A DNA stretch of 64,000 nt from Kribbella catacumbae DSM 19601 (GTDB taxonomy: Bacteria; Actinomycetota; Actinomycetes; Propionibacteriales; Kribbellaceae), in NCBI RefSeq assembly GCF_000372465.1, contig NZ_AQUZ01000021.1, forward strand, positions 1 to 64,000, written 5' to 3'. A model generated the notes under the pieces. That model searched no databases, was not told where the DNA came from, and saw only the letters and a list, made by a program, of their open reading frames with translations. The stretch's first letter is position 1; every line of letters begins with the position of its first letter. The position numbers were made by a program, and so were the translations under genes. Shown in pieces: positions 43,035 through 54,067 of this stretch.

Positions 43035-43898
43035 ATGATTTGGCTAAGAGCCGCTTTCGGCGCTCTCGCGATGGCACTGGCGCTTGGCGCGGCCGGGACC
43101 GCCTCGACCGCGCTCTCCGACGCTCCCACCTGGCTGGAACGCCTGCTGCCGGCTTTGCTCTGCACGGCGATCGCAGTCCTGCTGATCCGTCCCTGGCGCC
43201 GACGCTCGCAACTGGGCCTGACCGGCGGACTACGCCCGTTCCTCATCGGCGTGGCCGTGACGGGCGGCAGCGCCGTGGTGATGCTCGGCGGCGGTACTGC
43301 GCTGGGCTGGATCGAGTGGGGCCCACTGGAGCTGAGCGCCGTACTCCTCTTCCTTCTGACCAACGGTGTGATCGCGGTGCTGCTCGAGGCCTTCCCCGAG
43401 GAACTGACGTTGCGCGGCCACACCTACACGACCTTGCGCGCCGCCCACCGCCCCTGGCTCACCGCCGTCGGCACCACGTTCCTGTTCTTGCTGGTGCCCG
43501 GACTCTCCACCGTGATCCAGTTCCTGCTCAGCCGTCTGATCGGCGTCTCCTCACCGACCCCCAGCCTGGCTCCGTCCGGCGAGGACCCCGTCGGCTACTT
43601 CATCCTGCTGACCATCTTCGGCTTCACCCTGATCGCCGCCCGTACCTCCACCGGCTCCCTGTACGCCGGTATCGCGACGCACCTGACCTTCCTCACCGTC
43701 AACCGTCTCACCCTGCTTGGCGACGACCGCGACTCCGGCTGGTCCGCCGAACTGACCAGCCCCGACGTCATCCTGCTGGTCCCCGGTTATCTGTTGCTAG
43801 CAGCAATCATCTACCGGTTCGTCATCAACCGCGGGGCAGGCTCAGGTAATGCTTCCGGGTTGCGGCGGGGAGGCGCTCGAGCGAGTACCGGAGCATAG
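43035..43898 (+). CDS. CPBP-family intramembrane protease
   Basis: A 287-residue protein with about seven membrane helices. The EExxxRG motif (PEELTLRGH, near residue 122) marks the CPBP/Rce1 glutamic intramembrane protease family; further His/Asn-containing helices (the GIATHLTFLTVNR segment) are present. The natural substrate is unknown. It starts at ATG 43035. The 3' end overlaps the convergent AlkD gene by 74 bases. Confidence 0.82.
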   Translation: MIWLRAAFGALAMALALGAAGTASTALSDAPTWLERLLPALLCTAIAVLLIRPWRRRSQLGLTGGLRPFLIGVAVTGGSAVVMLGGGTALGWIEWGPLELSAVLLFLLTNGVIAVLLEAFPEELTLRGHTYTTLRAAHRPWLTAVGTTFLFLLVPGLSTVIQFLLSRLIGVSSPTPSLAPSGEDPVGYFILLTIFGFTLIAARTSTGSLYAGIATHLTFLTVNRLTLLGDDRDSGWSAELTSPDVILLVPGYLLLAAIIYRFVINRGAGSGNASGLRRGGARASTGA

Positions 43899-44562
43899 TT
43901 CGGGGCATCCGGGGCGCGTGAGTGTCCAGGAAGGCGAGCAGTTCATCCGGCGCCGTGTGCTTTCCGGCTTCACGCAACATCCAGCCGGAGGCCTTGTGGA
44001 TCAGGTCTTCCTGGTCATCCAGCACCAGTGCCGCCAATGCGAAGGTGTCGTCGGTCTCACCGGCCCGGATCAGCTGGTAGGTGGCGACCAAGGCGATCCG
44101 GCGTTCCCAAAGGTTGCTGGAGGCAATCAGCTTGTAGAGCGGATCGCGGGGCAGCTCGAGCAGCTGGCCGCCGACGACCTGCGGCGCGCTGCAGTCGACG
44201 AGATCCCAGTTGTCGATGTACTGCGTATTGCGCAGGTACAGCTCATAGATCGCGGCGAGCTCCGCGGCGTTCGCAGTACGGGGTTTGAGGGCGCGGGCGG
44301 CACGATCCGCCAGCAGACAGAGGATTGCCAGCCGGTGCTCATGGATCGGGCTGGCCAGCGCCTCCTCGACGGCCGGCAGCGGCAGGTCCGCCCGAAGGTA
44401 GGGCTTCAGCAGGACGCGCAAGGTGGAGAGCTTGACGCCGATGATCAGGTCGCCCTCGCCGTAACCGCCCGGTTTGACCTGGAAGTAGCGCGCGAGCGTC
44501 TCAGCGATCTTGGGGTCCGCCGCCTCGTCGATCTCCCGGAGCAGCTCGTCGATCGTGCTCAG
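43825..44562 (-). CDS. AlkD-type DNA alkylation repair protein with probable CTG start
   Basis: A 245-residue HEAT-repeat DNA glycosylase-like protein. RYFQVKPGGYGEGDLIIGVK is the conserved start; the IDNWDLVDCSAPQVVGGQLL and WERRIALVATYQLI helices are typical. AlkD removes alkylated bases from DNA. A TTG at 44421 would drop the conserved first 47 residues. Reading back, the frame stays open to CTG 44562, which overlaps the stop of the SDR gene (CTGA) and has GGAGGG 8 bases upstream. I therefore take CTG as the start. The 3' end overlaps the convergent CPBP gene. Confidence 0.75.
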   Translation of the reverse strand: MSTIDELLREIDEAADPKIAETLARYFQVKPGGYGEGDLIIGVKLSTLRVLLKPYLRADLPLPAVEEALASPIHEHRLAILCLLADRAARALKPRTANAAELAAIYELYLRNTQYIDNWDLVDCSAPQVVGGQLLELPRDPLYKLIASSNLWERRIALVATYQLIRAGETDDTFALAALVLDDQEDLIHKASGWMLREAGKHTAPDELLAFLDTHAPRMPRTMLRYSLERLPAATRKHYLSLPRG

Positions 44563-45302
44563 ATCAGCAGCCCTCCGGTGACCCGCAGGTTCTGGCCCGT
44601 GATCCAGCGGCTGTCCGGGCCGGCCAGGAACGCGACCACGTCCGCGATGTCGGCCGGCTGGCCGACGCGGCCGAGCGCGGTCAGGCCGACGACCGCGCCT
44701 GCCGCCTCGGGCGGGTTCGAGTCGCGGAACATGTCCGTTTCGGTGGCACCCGGCGACACGCAGTTGACGGTGATGCCGCGCGGGCCGAGCTCACGGGCGG
44801 CAACGGCGGCGAACTGCTCCAGCGAGGCCTTGCTAGCGGCGTACAGGGAGATGCCGGGGCCGGGCACAGCGGTGTTGAGCGTCGACAGGTTGATCACGCG
44901 ACCGCCGTCACGCAGTACCGAGCCTGCCTTCTGCAAGGCGAAGAAGGGGCCCTTCACGTTGGCGGCCATGAGTTCGTCGTACGCCGCTTCGGTCACGTCA
45001 GCGATCGGCGTCACCATCGCGGACGCCGCGTTGCAAACCAGGATGTCGAGCCCATCAGCCGGCTCGGCAGCGAGGGCGAAGACCTCGTCGAGCGTCGACA
45101 GATCCGCCTGATCAGCCTGTACTGCGACCGCCTGGCCTCCGCCGGCCTTCACCTCACCGACCACCGCCTCGGCCGCTGCCGCGTTGGAGGCATAGGTGAA
45201 GGTGACCGCTGCACCGTCCGCGGCGAGGCGGCGGACGATCGCCGCACCGATCCCGCGGGAACCGCCTGTCACCAGTGCACCCTTGCCGGTCAGCACGCCC
45301 AT
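44559..45302 (-). CDS. SDR-family oxidoreductase
   Basis: A 247-residue short-chain dehydrogenase. The NAD(P) motif TGGSRGIG is at 12-19, NAAS near residue 91, the catalytic Tyr and Lys in LYAASKASLE near 152-156, and ITVNCVSPGATETDMF follows. ATG 45302 has GGAGGAG 6 bases upstream; an upstream frame adds 43 non-family residues. The stop overlaps the CTG start of the AlkD gene by four bases. Confidence 0.9.
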   Translation of the reverse strand: MGVLTGKGALVTGGSRGIGAAIVRRLAADGAAVTFTYASNAAAAEAVVGEVKAGGGQAVAVQADQADLSTLDEVFALAAEPADGLDILVCNAASAMVTPIADVTEAAYDELMAANVKGPFFALQKAGSVLRDGGRVINLSTLNTAVPGPGISLYAASKASLEQFAAVAARELGPRGITVNCVSPGATETDMFRDSNPPEAAGAVVGLTALGRVGQPADIADVVAFLAGPDSRWITGQNLRVTGGLLI

Positions 45303-45505
45303 CTGATCTCCTCCAGCAGTCGACGCGTCCTCATCATGCTTGATTTCCGGGTTCATCGAACAGCTCGTCGAGAGGTTTCGCTCCGGGGGCCGCGGACAGG
45401 CAACCGTTGTGACCTCGCGGCGTTCAGGCATACGGTGACACCAGGGCTGTTTTCCACCACGTCAGGACCGACCGGCGTCACGGGGGCACCCGGGGGAGAG
45501 ACAGC

Positions 45506-45883
45506 GTGACGAGCCAGCCCGATGCCGGTGACGGCGAGATGATCCGGACCACGTTCGGCGCAGTCACCGAGGAGCTTCAGCCCGGCGTCCTGGTGGTCCG
45601 GTTGTCCGGTGAGATCGACATCGCCACCACGGACTTCGCCGCCGAATCCATCCGCGCCGCGATCGCGCCGCCGGCCCGGCTGGTGCTGATCGACGTGTCC
45701 GCGGTGACGTTCTGCAGCTCGGCCGGCCTGGGCAACCTGGTCGAGGCCCGGCAGTTGGCCGGGCAACATGGCATCGATCTCGCACTGGTCGGGGTGGGCC
45801 GTCCGGTGGACCGTCCGCTGACCATTACCGGGCTCGGGCGCGAGTTCCGGATCTTCGCTTCCGTCGACGAGGCCCTCCGGTAG
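45506..45883 (+). CDS. STAS-domain anti-sigma factor antagonist
   Basis: A 125-residue STAS protein: ITSE-type start (VLVVRLSGEIDIATTDF) and VTFCSSAGLGNLVEARQLA with the phosphorylatable Ser. These antagonists bind anti-sigma kinases when unphosphorylated. The start is GTG 45506 after GGGGGAGAG. It heads a four-gene signalling operon. Confidence 0.88.
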   Translation: MTSQPDAGDGEMIRTTFGAVTEELQPGVLVVRLSGEIDIATTDFAAESIRAAIAPPARLVLIDVSAVTFCSSAGLGNLVEARQLAGQHGIDLALVGVGRPVDRPLTITGLGREFRIFASVDEALR

Positions 45884-45921
45884 GGCGGGGCCTGGGTGAC
45901 GAAGTCAGTCGGCGACCGGCG

Positions 45922-46818
45922 ATGAGCCCACCGGGCATGCTCCGCGACCTGGTCGTGGTCGGTGCTTCCGCCGGCGGCGTCGAGGCACTGCGGAGCCTGG
46001 TGTCCGGCTTGCCGGCGAATCTGCCGGCCGGTGTCCTGGTCGTACTGCATCTGCCGCCCGGCGGCACGAGCGCACTGGCCGGCATCCTGGGCGCCACCTG
46101 CGTGTTGCCGACCACAGTGGCCGAGCACGGTGCGGAGATCGAGCCCGGCCACGTCTACGTCGCGCCTCCCGACCACCATCTGCTGGTCGACGACGGCTGC
46201 ATGCTGTTGTCCGACGAGCCGCCGGAGAACGGTCATCGGCCGGCGGTGGACGCGCTGTTCCGGTCCGCTGCCCGATCCCGCGGCCCGGCAGTCACGGGGA
46301 TCGTCTTGTCCGGGGCTCTGGACGACGGGACCGCCGGACTCGTCGCGATCAAGGCTCGCGGTGGGCTGACCATCGTGCAGCGGCCCGACGAAGCGGCGTA
46401 CCGGGGGATGCCGGACAGCGCGCTGTCCAACGTCCTGGTCGATCACGTGCTCCCGGCCGCGGCCATCGGCCGGCGACTGGCCGGGATCCTGGCCGGGCCG
46501 AGCGGTTCGGCCTGTCCCGATTGTGGGAAGACTGTCCATTCGTCGGACCACGAGCCTGGGTGCGCCGGTCCTGATCAGCTCGAACTGGCCGATCAGGAGC
46601 TGCGGGCCGCGCTGTGGATCGCAGTACGGACTCTCGACGACAAGGCGGCTCTGGCGCGGCGGATGGCCGCCTCGGCGGACAACCGCGGCAACTGGGGACT
46701 GGCCCGGCGGTACACCCAGTCGGCCGAGGAGACCGGCAAGGCCGCCGAGTTGTTGCGATCACGGCTGACGGTCGGGCAGTCGGAAGCCAGGACGCCGAGG
46801 ACAGGGGAATCGCGATGA
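45922..46818 (+). CDS. CheB-type methylesterase domain protein
   Basis: A 298-residue protein. The CheB C-terminal catalytic domain spans 8-190: Ser16 (GASAGG), His43 (VLHLPP) and Asp135 (SGALDDGT) form the triad. There is no response-regulator receiver domain. After residue 190 comes a CPDCGKT...CAG zinc-ribbon-like segment and a C-terminal helical region. CheB removes glutamate methyl groups, usually from chemoreceptors; with no receptor here the substrate is unknown. The last four bases overlap the start of the next gene. Confidence 0.85.
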   Translation: MSPPGMLRDLVVVGASAGGVEALRSLVSGLPANLPAGVLVVLHLPPGGTSALAGILGATCVLPTTVAEHGAEIEPGHVYVAPPDHHLLVDDGCMLLSDEPPENGHRPAVDALFRSAARSRGPAVTGIVLSGALDDGTAGLVAIKARGGLTIVQRPDEAAYRGMPDSALSNVLVDHVLPAAAIGRRLAGILAGPSGSACPDCGKTVHSSDHEPGCAGPDQLELADQELRAALWIAVRTLDDKAALARRMAASADNRGNWGLARRYTQSAEETGKAAELLRSRLTVGQSEARTPRTGESR

Positions 46819-47606
46819 GTCGAGCCGCTCGCCTTCGGATCGGCGTACAGACCATCGGCCAGGCCGTGGTGGTCAGCCCGTCCGGCGTGCTGGACGTCGC
46901 GACCGCACCGCAACTGCGGACCTTCCTCACCAAGCAACTGGCGGAGCAGCCGGCCGCGGTCGTCGTGCTGCTGCACGACCTCCTGCTGGCCAAGGCGCAC
47001 ACACTCAGCGTCTTCACCACGGTGGCCCGGCAGACCGCGGAATGGTCCGGGATTCCGCTGATCCTGGTCACCAGCCGCCATCACGACCACCAGCTGCAGC
47101 TTCATACGGCCGCGGTGGCCCGGTTCATCCCCGTGTTCGACAACCTCGCGTCGGCACTGGCCTCGATGAACAATCCACCGGTCCGGCAACTGACCCGGCT
47201 GAGGCTGGCGCCCGAACCGAGCAGCCCTGGAGTGGCCAGACGGTACGTCGCGGCCACCTGCGAGCTGTGGCGCTGCGAGGACATCGCGGAGGATGCGGTG
47301 GCGATCGTCTCGGAGCTCACCGCCAACGTGGTGCGGCACGCGCGGACAGACGCGGTACTGCGGCTGGAACTGCGCAGGCAACTGCTGACCGTGGCGATCA
47401 GCGACGACAGCCCGACCTTCCCGGTCCGGCCACCGACCGAGGACTGGGCCGAGAACGGCCGTGGACTGGGCATCGTCAGGGCTCTGTCGACCGCGTGGGG
47501 TGCCAACCCGACGATCAGCGGCGGCAAGATCGTCTGGGCGACGATCCGGGTGACGACGCCGAGCGCACGAGCGGCGATCAACAACGGGTGGCGGAACGGC
47601 AAGTAG
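46815..47606 (+). CDS. STAS-HATPase fusion, anti-sigma-type kinase
   Basis: A 263-residue protein. A STAS-like domain (VVVSPSGVLDVATAPQLRTFL; HDLLLAKAHTLSV) occupies about residues 10-105. An ATPase domain of the RsbW type follows from about residue 125: SELTANVVRHARTDAVLRLEL with the N-box Asn, AISDDSP (G1-like) and ENGRGLGIVRALS (G2). Fused STAS and HATPase domains are uncommon. It could both respond to the STAS protein at 45506 and inhibit a sigma factor. ATG 46815 overlaps the upstream stop. Confidence 0.8.
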   Translation: MSRAARLRIGVQTIGQAVVVSPSGVLDVATAPQLRTFLTKQLAEQPAAVVVLLHDLLLAKAHTLSVFTTVARQTAEWSGIPLILVTSRHHDHQLQLHTAAVARFIPVFDNLASALASMNNPPVRQLTRLRLAPEPSSPGVARRYVAATCELWRCEDIAEDAVAIVSELTANVVRHARTDAVLRLELRRQLLTVAISDDSPTFPVRPPTEDWAENGRGLGIVRALSTAWGANPTISGGKIVWATIRVTTPSARAAINNGWRNGK

Positions 47607-47615
47607 CGTGGCGAC

Positions 47616-49451
<1,836 letters not shown>

Positions 49452-49482
49452 GTCCGCGGTGTTGGGGGCTTTGGGCCCTACG

Positions 49483-50520
49483 ATGACGCGTGTGAGCGTC
49501 GATTCCAGGAAGCAGCAGAGTCGGCCGACCGTGCAGGACGTTGCCCGGGAGGCCGGCGTCTCGCCGTCGACCGTGTCGCGTGCCCTGCACACCCGGGGCT
49601 ACGCCTCGCCGGAGGTCCGCGAACGCGTCCAGGCGGCCGCCCAGCGGCTCGGCTACGTGCCGAACCACATGGCCCGCAACCTGCGCAGCCGGACGTCGAC
49701 CGCGATCGGCGTACTGATCTCCGACCTGCGCAACCCGTTCTACGCCGATCTGGCCGCCGGGGTCGAGGAGGTGCTCAGGTCCGAGGGCTACCAGATGATC
49801 CTGGTGAACGACAACGGCGACCCGGAAGAGGAGATGCACGCGGCGGAGACGCTGCTGGCGATGCAGGTCGCCGGGGTGATCGTGACTCCGGTCGCGGCCG
49901 CCTGCCCGAAGATGCTGCAGGACAACGGGATCCACGTGGTCTCCGCCGACCGGCAGCTCGGCCGCGGCGGCGACGCAGTACTGAGTGACAACAAAGCGGG
50001 TGCCCGCGAGCTGACCGAACACCTGCTCGGCTTCGGCCACGAGCGGATCGGGCTCTTGATCGATGAGACGAAATGGTCCACCGGAGCGGGCCGGCTCGCC
50101 GGATTCCGGGCGGCGTACGAGGATGCCGGCCTGGAGCTGGACGAGGACCTGATCGTCTACACCAGCTTCGACGCCGAGGCGGCTCGCGAGACCACCCGCG
50201 AACTGCTCAACGAGCACGACGTGACCGCGATCCTGTCGGCGAACAACGTGCTGGCGCAGGGCGCCCTGGCCGAACTGAAGCACCGAAGGCTCCGGATACC
50301 GAACAAAATCAGCCTCGCCGCGTACGACGACGTGCCGTGGATGTCACTGGTCCAACCGGCCATAACCACCGTGGATCAGCACACAGTGGATCTGGGTCGT
50401 AGCTCTGCGCAACTATTGCTGGCCCGAATCAGGGATGAATTGCCTGCCCGGCGGCGAATTGTCCGGGTGACGCCACGTCTTGTTGTCCGCGGATCTACCG
50501 GACCCGCTCCCAGAAACTGA
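49483..50520 (+). CDS. LacI-family repressor
   Basis: A 345-residue regulator. The HTH is at about residues 16-38 (TVQDVAREAGVSPSTVSRAL), the hinge helix (VPNHMARNLRS) at about 59-70, and the periplasmic-binding-like effector domain starts TSTAIGVLISDLRNPFYADL. ATG 49483 places the HTH at the usual position; GTG 49459 would add eight residues. It is followed by the isomerase gene 22 bp later on the same strand, a probable target. Confidence 0.87.
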   Translation: MTRVSVDSRKQQSRPTVQDVAREAGVSPSTVSRALHTRGYASPEVRERVQAAAQRLGYVPNHMARNLRSRTSTAIGVLISDLRNPFYADLAAGVEEVLRSEGYQMILVNDNGDPEEEMHAAETLLAMQVAGVIVTPVAAACPKMLQDNGIHVVSADRQLGRGGDAVLSDNKAGARELTEHLLGFGHERIGLLIDETKWSTGAGRLAGFRAAYEDAGLELDEDLIVYTSFDAEAARETTRELLNEHDVTAILSANNVLAQGALAELKHRRLRIPNKISLAAYDDVPWMSLVQPAITTVDQHTVDLGRSSAQLLLARIRDELPARRRIVRVTPRLVVRGSTGPAPRN

Positions 50521-50542
50521 ATTTCTGGCGTACCACCGGCAC

Positions 50543-51127
50543 ATGACACAAGTACATGTAGACCGGGTCATCGCCAGGCAGCTCGAGCGTCACACCGAGG
50601 TCGCCTATGCGATGCACAGCCAGCTGGAGGCGATCCAAGCGGTCGCCGACGAGCTCATCCGCCGACTCGACTCGGGCGGGGTGCTCTACACCTACGGCAA
50701 CGGTGGATCCGCTGCCGACGCACAACACCTGGTCGGTGAACTCATCGGCCGTTATCTGAGGGAACGGCGGCCGCTGCCCGCCGTGGCCCTGGTCGGCGAC
50801 GCGGCCGTGACCAGCTGCATCGCCAACGACTACTCCTATGACGAAGTGTTCTCCCGGCAGGTCCAGGCGCTGGTCCGGCCGGCCGACATGGTGGTCGGCT
50901 TCAGTACCTCCGGGACCTCACCGACGGTGGTGAAGGGGCTCGCCGCGGCGCGTTCGGCCGGGGCCTGCTCGGTGGCCTTCACCTCCCGGCGCGGGATCGG
51001 CCTGGCGGCAGCGGCCGACCTGGCGATCGTCGTACCGGCCGACGAGACCGCCAGGATCCAGGAGATGCACCTGCTGGCCCTGCACATGGTCAGCGAAATC
51101 GTCGACCAGTGGGCAGCCGCCTACTGA
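50543..51127 (+). CDS. gmhA: SIS-domain sedoheptulose-7-phosphate isomerase
   Basis: A 194-residue SIS-domain protein: LYTYGNGGSAADAQHLVGELIGRY is the phosphosugar-binding N-terminal block and GFSTSGTSPTVVKGL the second phosphate loop. It closely resembles GmhA, which isomerises sedoheptulose 7-phosphate to D-glycero-manno-heptose 7-phosphate; in an actinomycete it would feed heptose into a surface glycan or antibiotic. The other heptose genes are not adjacent. The start is ATG 50543. Confidence 0.83.
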   Translation: MTQVHVDRVIARQLERHTEVAYAMHSQLEAIQAVADELIRRLDSGGVLYTYGNGGSAADAQHLVGELIGRYLRERRPLPAVALVGDAAVTSCIANDYSYDEVFSRQVQALVRPADMVVGFSTSGTSPTVVKGLAAARSAGACSVAFTSRRGIGLAAAADLAIVVPADETARIQEMHLLALHMVSEIVDQWAAAY

Positions 51128-51133
51128 CCGCCT

Positions 51134-51162
51134 GGGCGAGCCGGGTCTCACCCGGCTCGCCC
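51134..51162 (+). terminator. Terminator-like hairpin after the isomerase gene
   Basis: GGGCGAGCCGGGT and its exact complement enclose CTC (51134-51146, 51150-51162), seven bases after the stop. It is followed at once by the 51163 palindrome. Confidence 0.65.
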
Positions 51163-51262
51163 GTCCCGACCGACAGGACATAGTGCCGATTTCGGGGTCT
51201 GCCGGGCCGGCTCTGAGCGTGAGCTCTCGGCTCGGGCATGACTATGTCCTGTCGGTCGGGAC
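51163..51262. repeat. Palindromic element with conserved 22-bp arms, copy 2
   Basis: The arm GTCCCGACCGACAGGACATA.. at 51163-51184 and its exact inverse at 51241-51262 repeat the arms of 34568-34669. The 56-nt centre has the same length as in the other copy; it differs in sequence but shares TGAGCGTG. It is intergenic. Confidence 0.8.
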
Positions 51263-51357
51263 AAGTTGCAACCTTGGATCACGTCACCAAAGCGGCTCGG
51301 GGACAGTTGATGCGATAGCGTCCTGTGACCCGTGAAAGCTTTGACGAAGGAATGAGA

Positions 51358-52086
51358 ATGGCTGAGAGCGCCAAGATCATCGTGGTGGTGCCGACTTACA
51401 ACGAGCGGGAGAACCTGCCCGTTCTGGCGGCGCTGCTGTCCGACCTGAAGCTGCCCGGGCTGCAGATGCTGGTGGTCGACGACAACTCCCCCGACGGTAC
51501 CGGCGACGTCGCCGACGACCTGGCGAAGGCCTCGCCCGAAGAGGTCTCGGTCCTGCACCGAACCGCGAAGGACGGCCTCGGCCGCGCCTACATCGCCGGG
51601 ATCAGCCGCGCGCTGGACGAGAACGCCGACATCATCATCCAGATGGACGCCGACCTGTCCCACCCCGCCTCGGTGATCCCGATCATGGTCGACACCCTGC
51701 GGACCACCGACGCCGCCGTGGTGATCGGCTCCCGGTACGTCGAAGGCGGATCCGCCGCGGCCGAGTGGGCCTGGCACCGGCGACTGCTGTCGGCGTTCGC
51801 GAACATCTACGTGAACACCATCCTGCGGCTGCACGTGAAGGACGCCACGGCCGGCTTCAAGGCGTGGAAGGCCGACACCCTGCGGGCGATCGACGTGGCG
51901 ACCATCCAGAGCAACGGGTACTCGTTCCAGGTCGAGATGAACTACCGGGCGGTGCGGCAGGGCCGCCGAATCGCCGAGGTACCGATCCGCTTCGAGGAGA
52001 GGACGGTAGGCGCGTCGAAGATGAGCCTCAAGGTCCAGCTCGAGTCGGCCCTGATGCCCTGGAAGCTCCTCTTCAAGCGCTCCTGA
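51358..52086 (+). CDS. ppm1: Polyprenol-phosphate mannosyltransferase
   Basis: A 242-residue GT2-family protein of the dolichol-phosphate mannose synthase type: IIVVVPTYNERENLPVL, MLVVDDNSPDGTGDVADDLA, IIQMDADLSHPASVIP with the metal-binding DAD, VIGSRYVEGG and the QVEMNYRAVRQGRRIAEVPIRFEER end. It has no C-terminal membrane domain, so it is the free catalytic subunit. It supplies mannose from GDP-mannose for extracytoplasmic glycosylation. ATG 51358 is preferred to ATG 51352 because of the GAAGG spacing. Confidence 0.87.
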   Translation: MAESAKIIVVVPTYNERENLPVLAALLSDLKLPGLQMLVVDDNSPDGTGDVADDLAKASPEEVSVLHRTAKDGLGRAYIAGISRALDENADIIIQMDADLSHPASVIPIMVDTLRTTDAAVVIGSRYVEGGSAAAEWAWHRRLLSAFANIYVNTILRLHVKDATAGFKAWKADTLRAIDVATIQSNGYSFQVEMNYRAVRQGRRIAEVPIRFEERTVGASKMSLKVQLESALMPWKLLFKRS

Positions 52087-52101
52087 CCCGATGCACTCCC
52101 C

Positions 52102-52132
52102 CGCCGCTCGGCACGCAGCACGCCGAGCGGCG
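52102..52132. terminator. Intrinsic terminator, possibly bidirectional
   Basis: An 11-bp perfect stem (CGCCGCTCGGC / GCCGAGCGGCG) with a 9-nt loop is followed by CGCTTTTG, downstream of the mannosyltransferase stop. It also lies past the convergent metallopeptidase stop at 52173. Confidence 0.75.
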
Positions 52133-52172
52133 CGCTTTTGCGCCTTGCCCAGCCCGCGTAGCGGCGTACCGG

Positions 52173-52523
52173 TTAGCCGTAGCCGAGTTGGTGGAGGCGG
52201 GAGTCGTCGATGCCGAAGTGGTGCGCGATCTCGTGCACCACGGTGATGTTCACCTCGTCGACGACGTCCTCGACCGTCTCGCAGATCTGCAGCGTCGGGT
52301 TGCGGTAGACGGTGATCCGGTCGGGCAGCACACCGCCGTAGTAGTGCCCGCGCTCGGTCAGCGGGATGCCCTCGTAGATGCCGAGCAGGTGCGGGTCGCT
52401 CGGCGGCGCGTCGTCCTCGACGAACACCGCCACATTGTCGATCAGCGCGGCCAGCTCAGGCGGCACCTGATCCAGCGCCTCGGACACCAGCACCTCGAAA
52501 TCAGCCCGGCTCATCTCGATCAC
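52173..52523 (-). CDS. Zincin-like metallopeptidase family protein
   Basis: A 116-residue protein of the small zincin-like metallopeptidase family. VVHEIAHHFGIDDSRLHQLGYG has the HExxH zinc motif near residue 95 and a downstream Asp. The N-terminus MSRADFEVLVSEALDQVPPELA is typical. The function of this family is unknown. The start is ATG 52514 or GTG 52523; I kept the longer form. Confidence 0.83.
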   Translation of the reverse strand: MIEMSRADFEVLVSEALDQVPPELAALIDNVAVFVEDDAPPSDPHLLGIYEGIPLTERGHYYGGVLPDRITVYRNPTLQICETVEDVVDEVNITVVHEIAHHFGIDDSRLHQLGYG

Positions 52524-52738
52524 GGTGCCAGCCTAATGATGCGCCCCAGCCCGCGCGGCTGATCGCCGGCCGTGACGCCGTTGAGCGGTGGGTAGCCGTT
52601 GAGCCTTCAGGTTTCTGCCATGCCGGTTTCCGACATCGCAGCACCTCGTAGTACGCGCTCCCTCCTGCTGAACTGACGGCCAATCGGTCGTGTCCCGGCG
52701 GCCGGTTTCCTCCGTCCCCAGTCCCAGGAGAGCTCCGT

Positions 52739-53920
52739 ATGAGAAAGCGCACCATGTGGTTGGCGGTCGCCGCCACCGCCACGCTCCTCCTCCCCACCGC
52801 GGTCGCCGTGCCCGCCCTCGCCGCGCCGGCTGCTACCGCCACTGTCGCCACCGCGTCTTCGCCTCAGCCGATCGTCGAGCAGCTCCTCGCCGGGCTGCCC
52901 GCCGCCCGCGAGGCGGCCGAGGCGACCCGCACCCGGCTCGGGCTCGACGACAGCCCGCTGCGGGCCGCAGTACTGGATGTGATCGATCCCACGCAGCACG
53001 AGTGCCCGACCGCACCCCCGCCGGTCGTCGACGCGATCTCCGTCGGCGTCGCGGACTGGACCTTCGAGCAGCGGCTCGCCGCCCTGTACGCGCTCCTGTT
53101 CGACATCCCGATGACCGAGGCGACGTACCTGTCGACGCCCGGCCCGTACACGTTCGGCGCGACGGGCGCCTACAGCAAGAAGGCGACGGAGGCCTTCAAG
53201 ACCCTGAAGATGTTCTGGGACATCAAGTCGGAAGACATCGAACTGGTGCCCGCCCACGGCCGGATGCTGCTGGACCAGCCGCGCGTGACGAAGGTGTTCA
53301 CCACCCTGTACGGCCAGCCCGCCGACCTGTCGGCGAACACCGCGGCGTTCATCGCGACGCAACTCGACACCGCGGCGACGAAGTACGGCGACCACCCGAT
53401 CTTCACCTTCAACGCCTACGCGAACAGCCTCGAGGGAGTGCCGATGCCGGGCGTCGGACTGGTGCCGGACCGGATCGTGATGGGCGACGGCGTCCAGGAC
53501 GGCTTCGGGCTGGTCGGGCTCGGCGACGTGACCAGCCAGGCGATCATCGGGCATGAGTTCGGTCACCACATCCAGTTCGAGCAGGGGCTGTTCACCTCGA
53601 CGCTGCCGGCGCCCGAGGCGACCCGGCGTACGGAGCTGATGGCGGACGCGTTCAGCGCGTACTTCCTGACCCATGTGCGCGGCGAGAACATGAAGTGGCA
53701 ACGGGTGCAGCACTTCACCCAGATGTTCGCCCAGATCGGCGACTGCGGCTTCTCAGAGCCAGGCCACCACGGCACGCCGAACCAGCGCACCCGCGCCGCC
53801 CTCTGGGGCTTCAGCCTCGCCGACACCGCCCGGGTCCAGGGCCACATCCTCCCGTCGAAGCCCTTCGCCCAGCGCTTCGAGCAGGTACTCCCGGTATTGG
53901 TCGCACCGGACGCCGGCTGA
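52739..53920 (+). CDS. Secreted metallopeptidase-like protein
   Basis: A 393-residue exported protein with a signal peptide (residues 1-30). GHEFGHHIQFEQG near residue 272 is an HExxH-type site; TELMADAFSAYF, about 20 residues later, offers the third ligand, as in neutral zinc metallopeptidases. The region in between is not recognisable. The start is ATG 52739. The gene is monocistronic and ends in a strong hairpin. Confidence 0.75.
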   Translation: MRKRTMWLAVAATATLLLPTAVAVPALAAPAATATVATASSPQPIVEQLLAGLPAAREAAEATRTRLGLDDSPLRAAVLDVIDPTQHECPTAPPPVVDAISVGVADWTFEQRLAALYALLFDIPMTEATYLSTPGPYTFGATGAYSKKATEAFKTLKMFWDIKSEDIELVPAHGRMLLDQPRVTKVFTTLYGQPADLSANTAAFIATQLDTAATKYGDHPIFTFNAYANSLEGVPMPGVGLVPDRIVMGDGVQDGFGLVGLGDVTSQAIIGHEFGHHIQFEQGLFTSTLPAPEATRRTELMADAFSAYFLTHVRGENMKWQRVQHFTQMFAQIGDCGFSEPGHHGTPNQRTRAALWGFSLADTARVQGHILPSKPFAQRFEQVLPVLVAPDAG

Positions 53921-53932
53921 CCCTCGTGACCC

Positions 53933-53970
53933 GGACACGTGGTGCGCCTCGGACCCCGCACCACGTGTCC
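53933..53970 (+). terminator. Strong terminator-like hairpin
   Basis: GGACACGTGGTGCG and CGCACCACGTGTCC (14 bp) enclose a 10-nt loop 12 bp after the metallopeptidase stop; a T-tract is lacking. Confidence 0.6.
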
Positions 53971-54067
53971 CTCTACGGAGGCGCTGGACGGGCCTTCTGG
54001 GAGCCACCGGATGGGCCTATCTGGAAACCCTCCTGGGGCCGTTGGATGGCCTTCCCAGGAACTCGTT

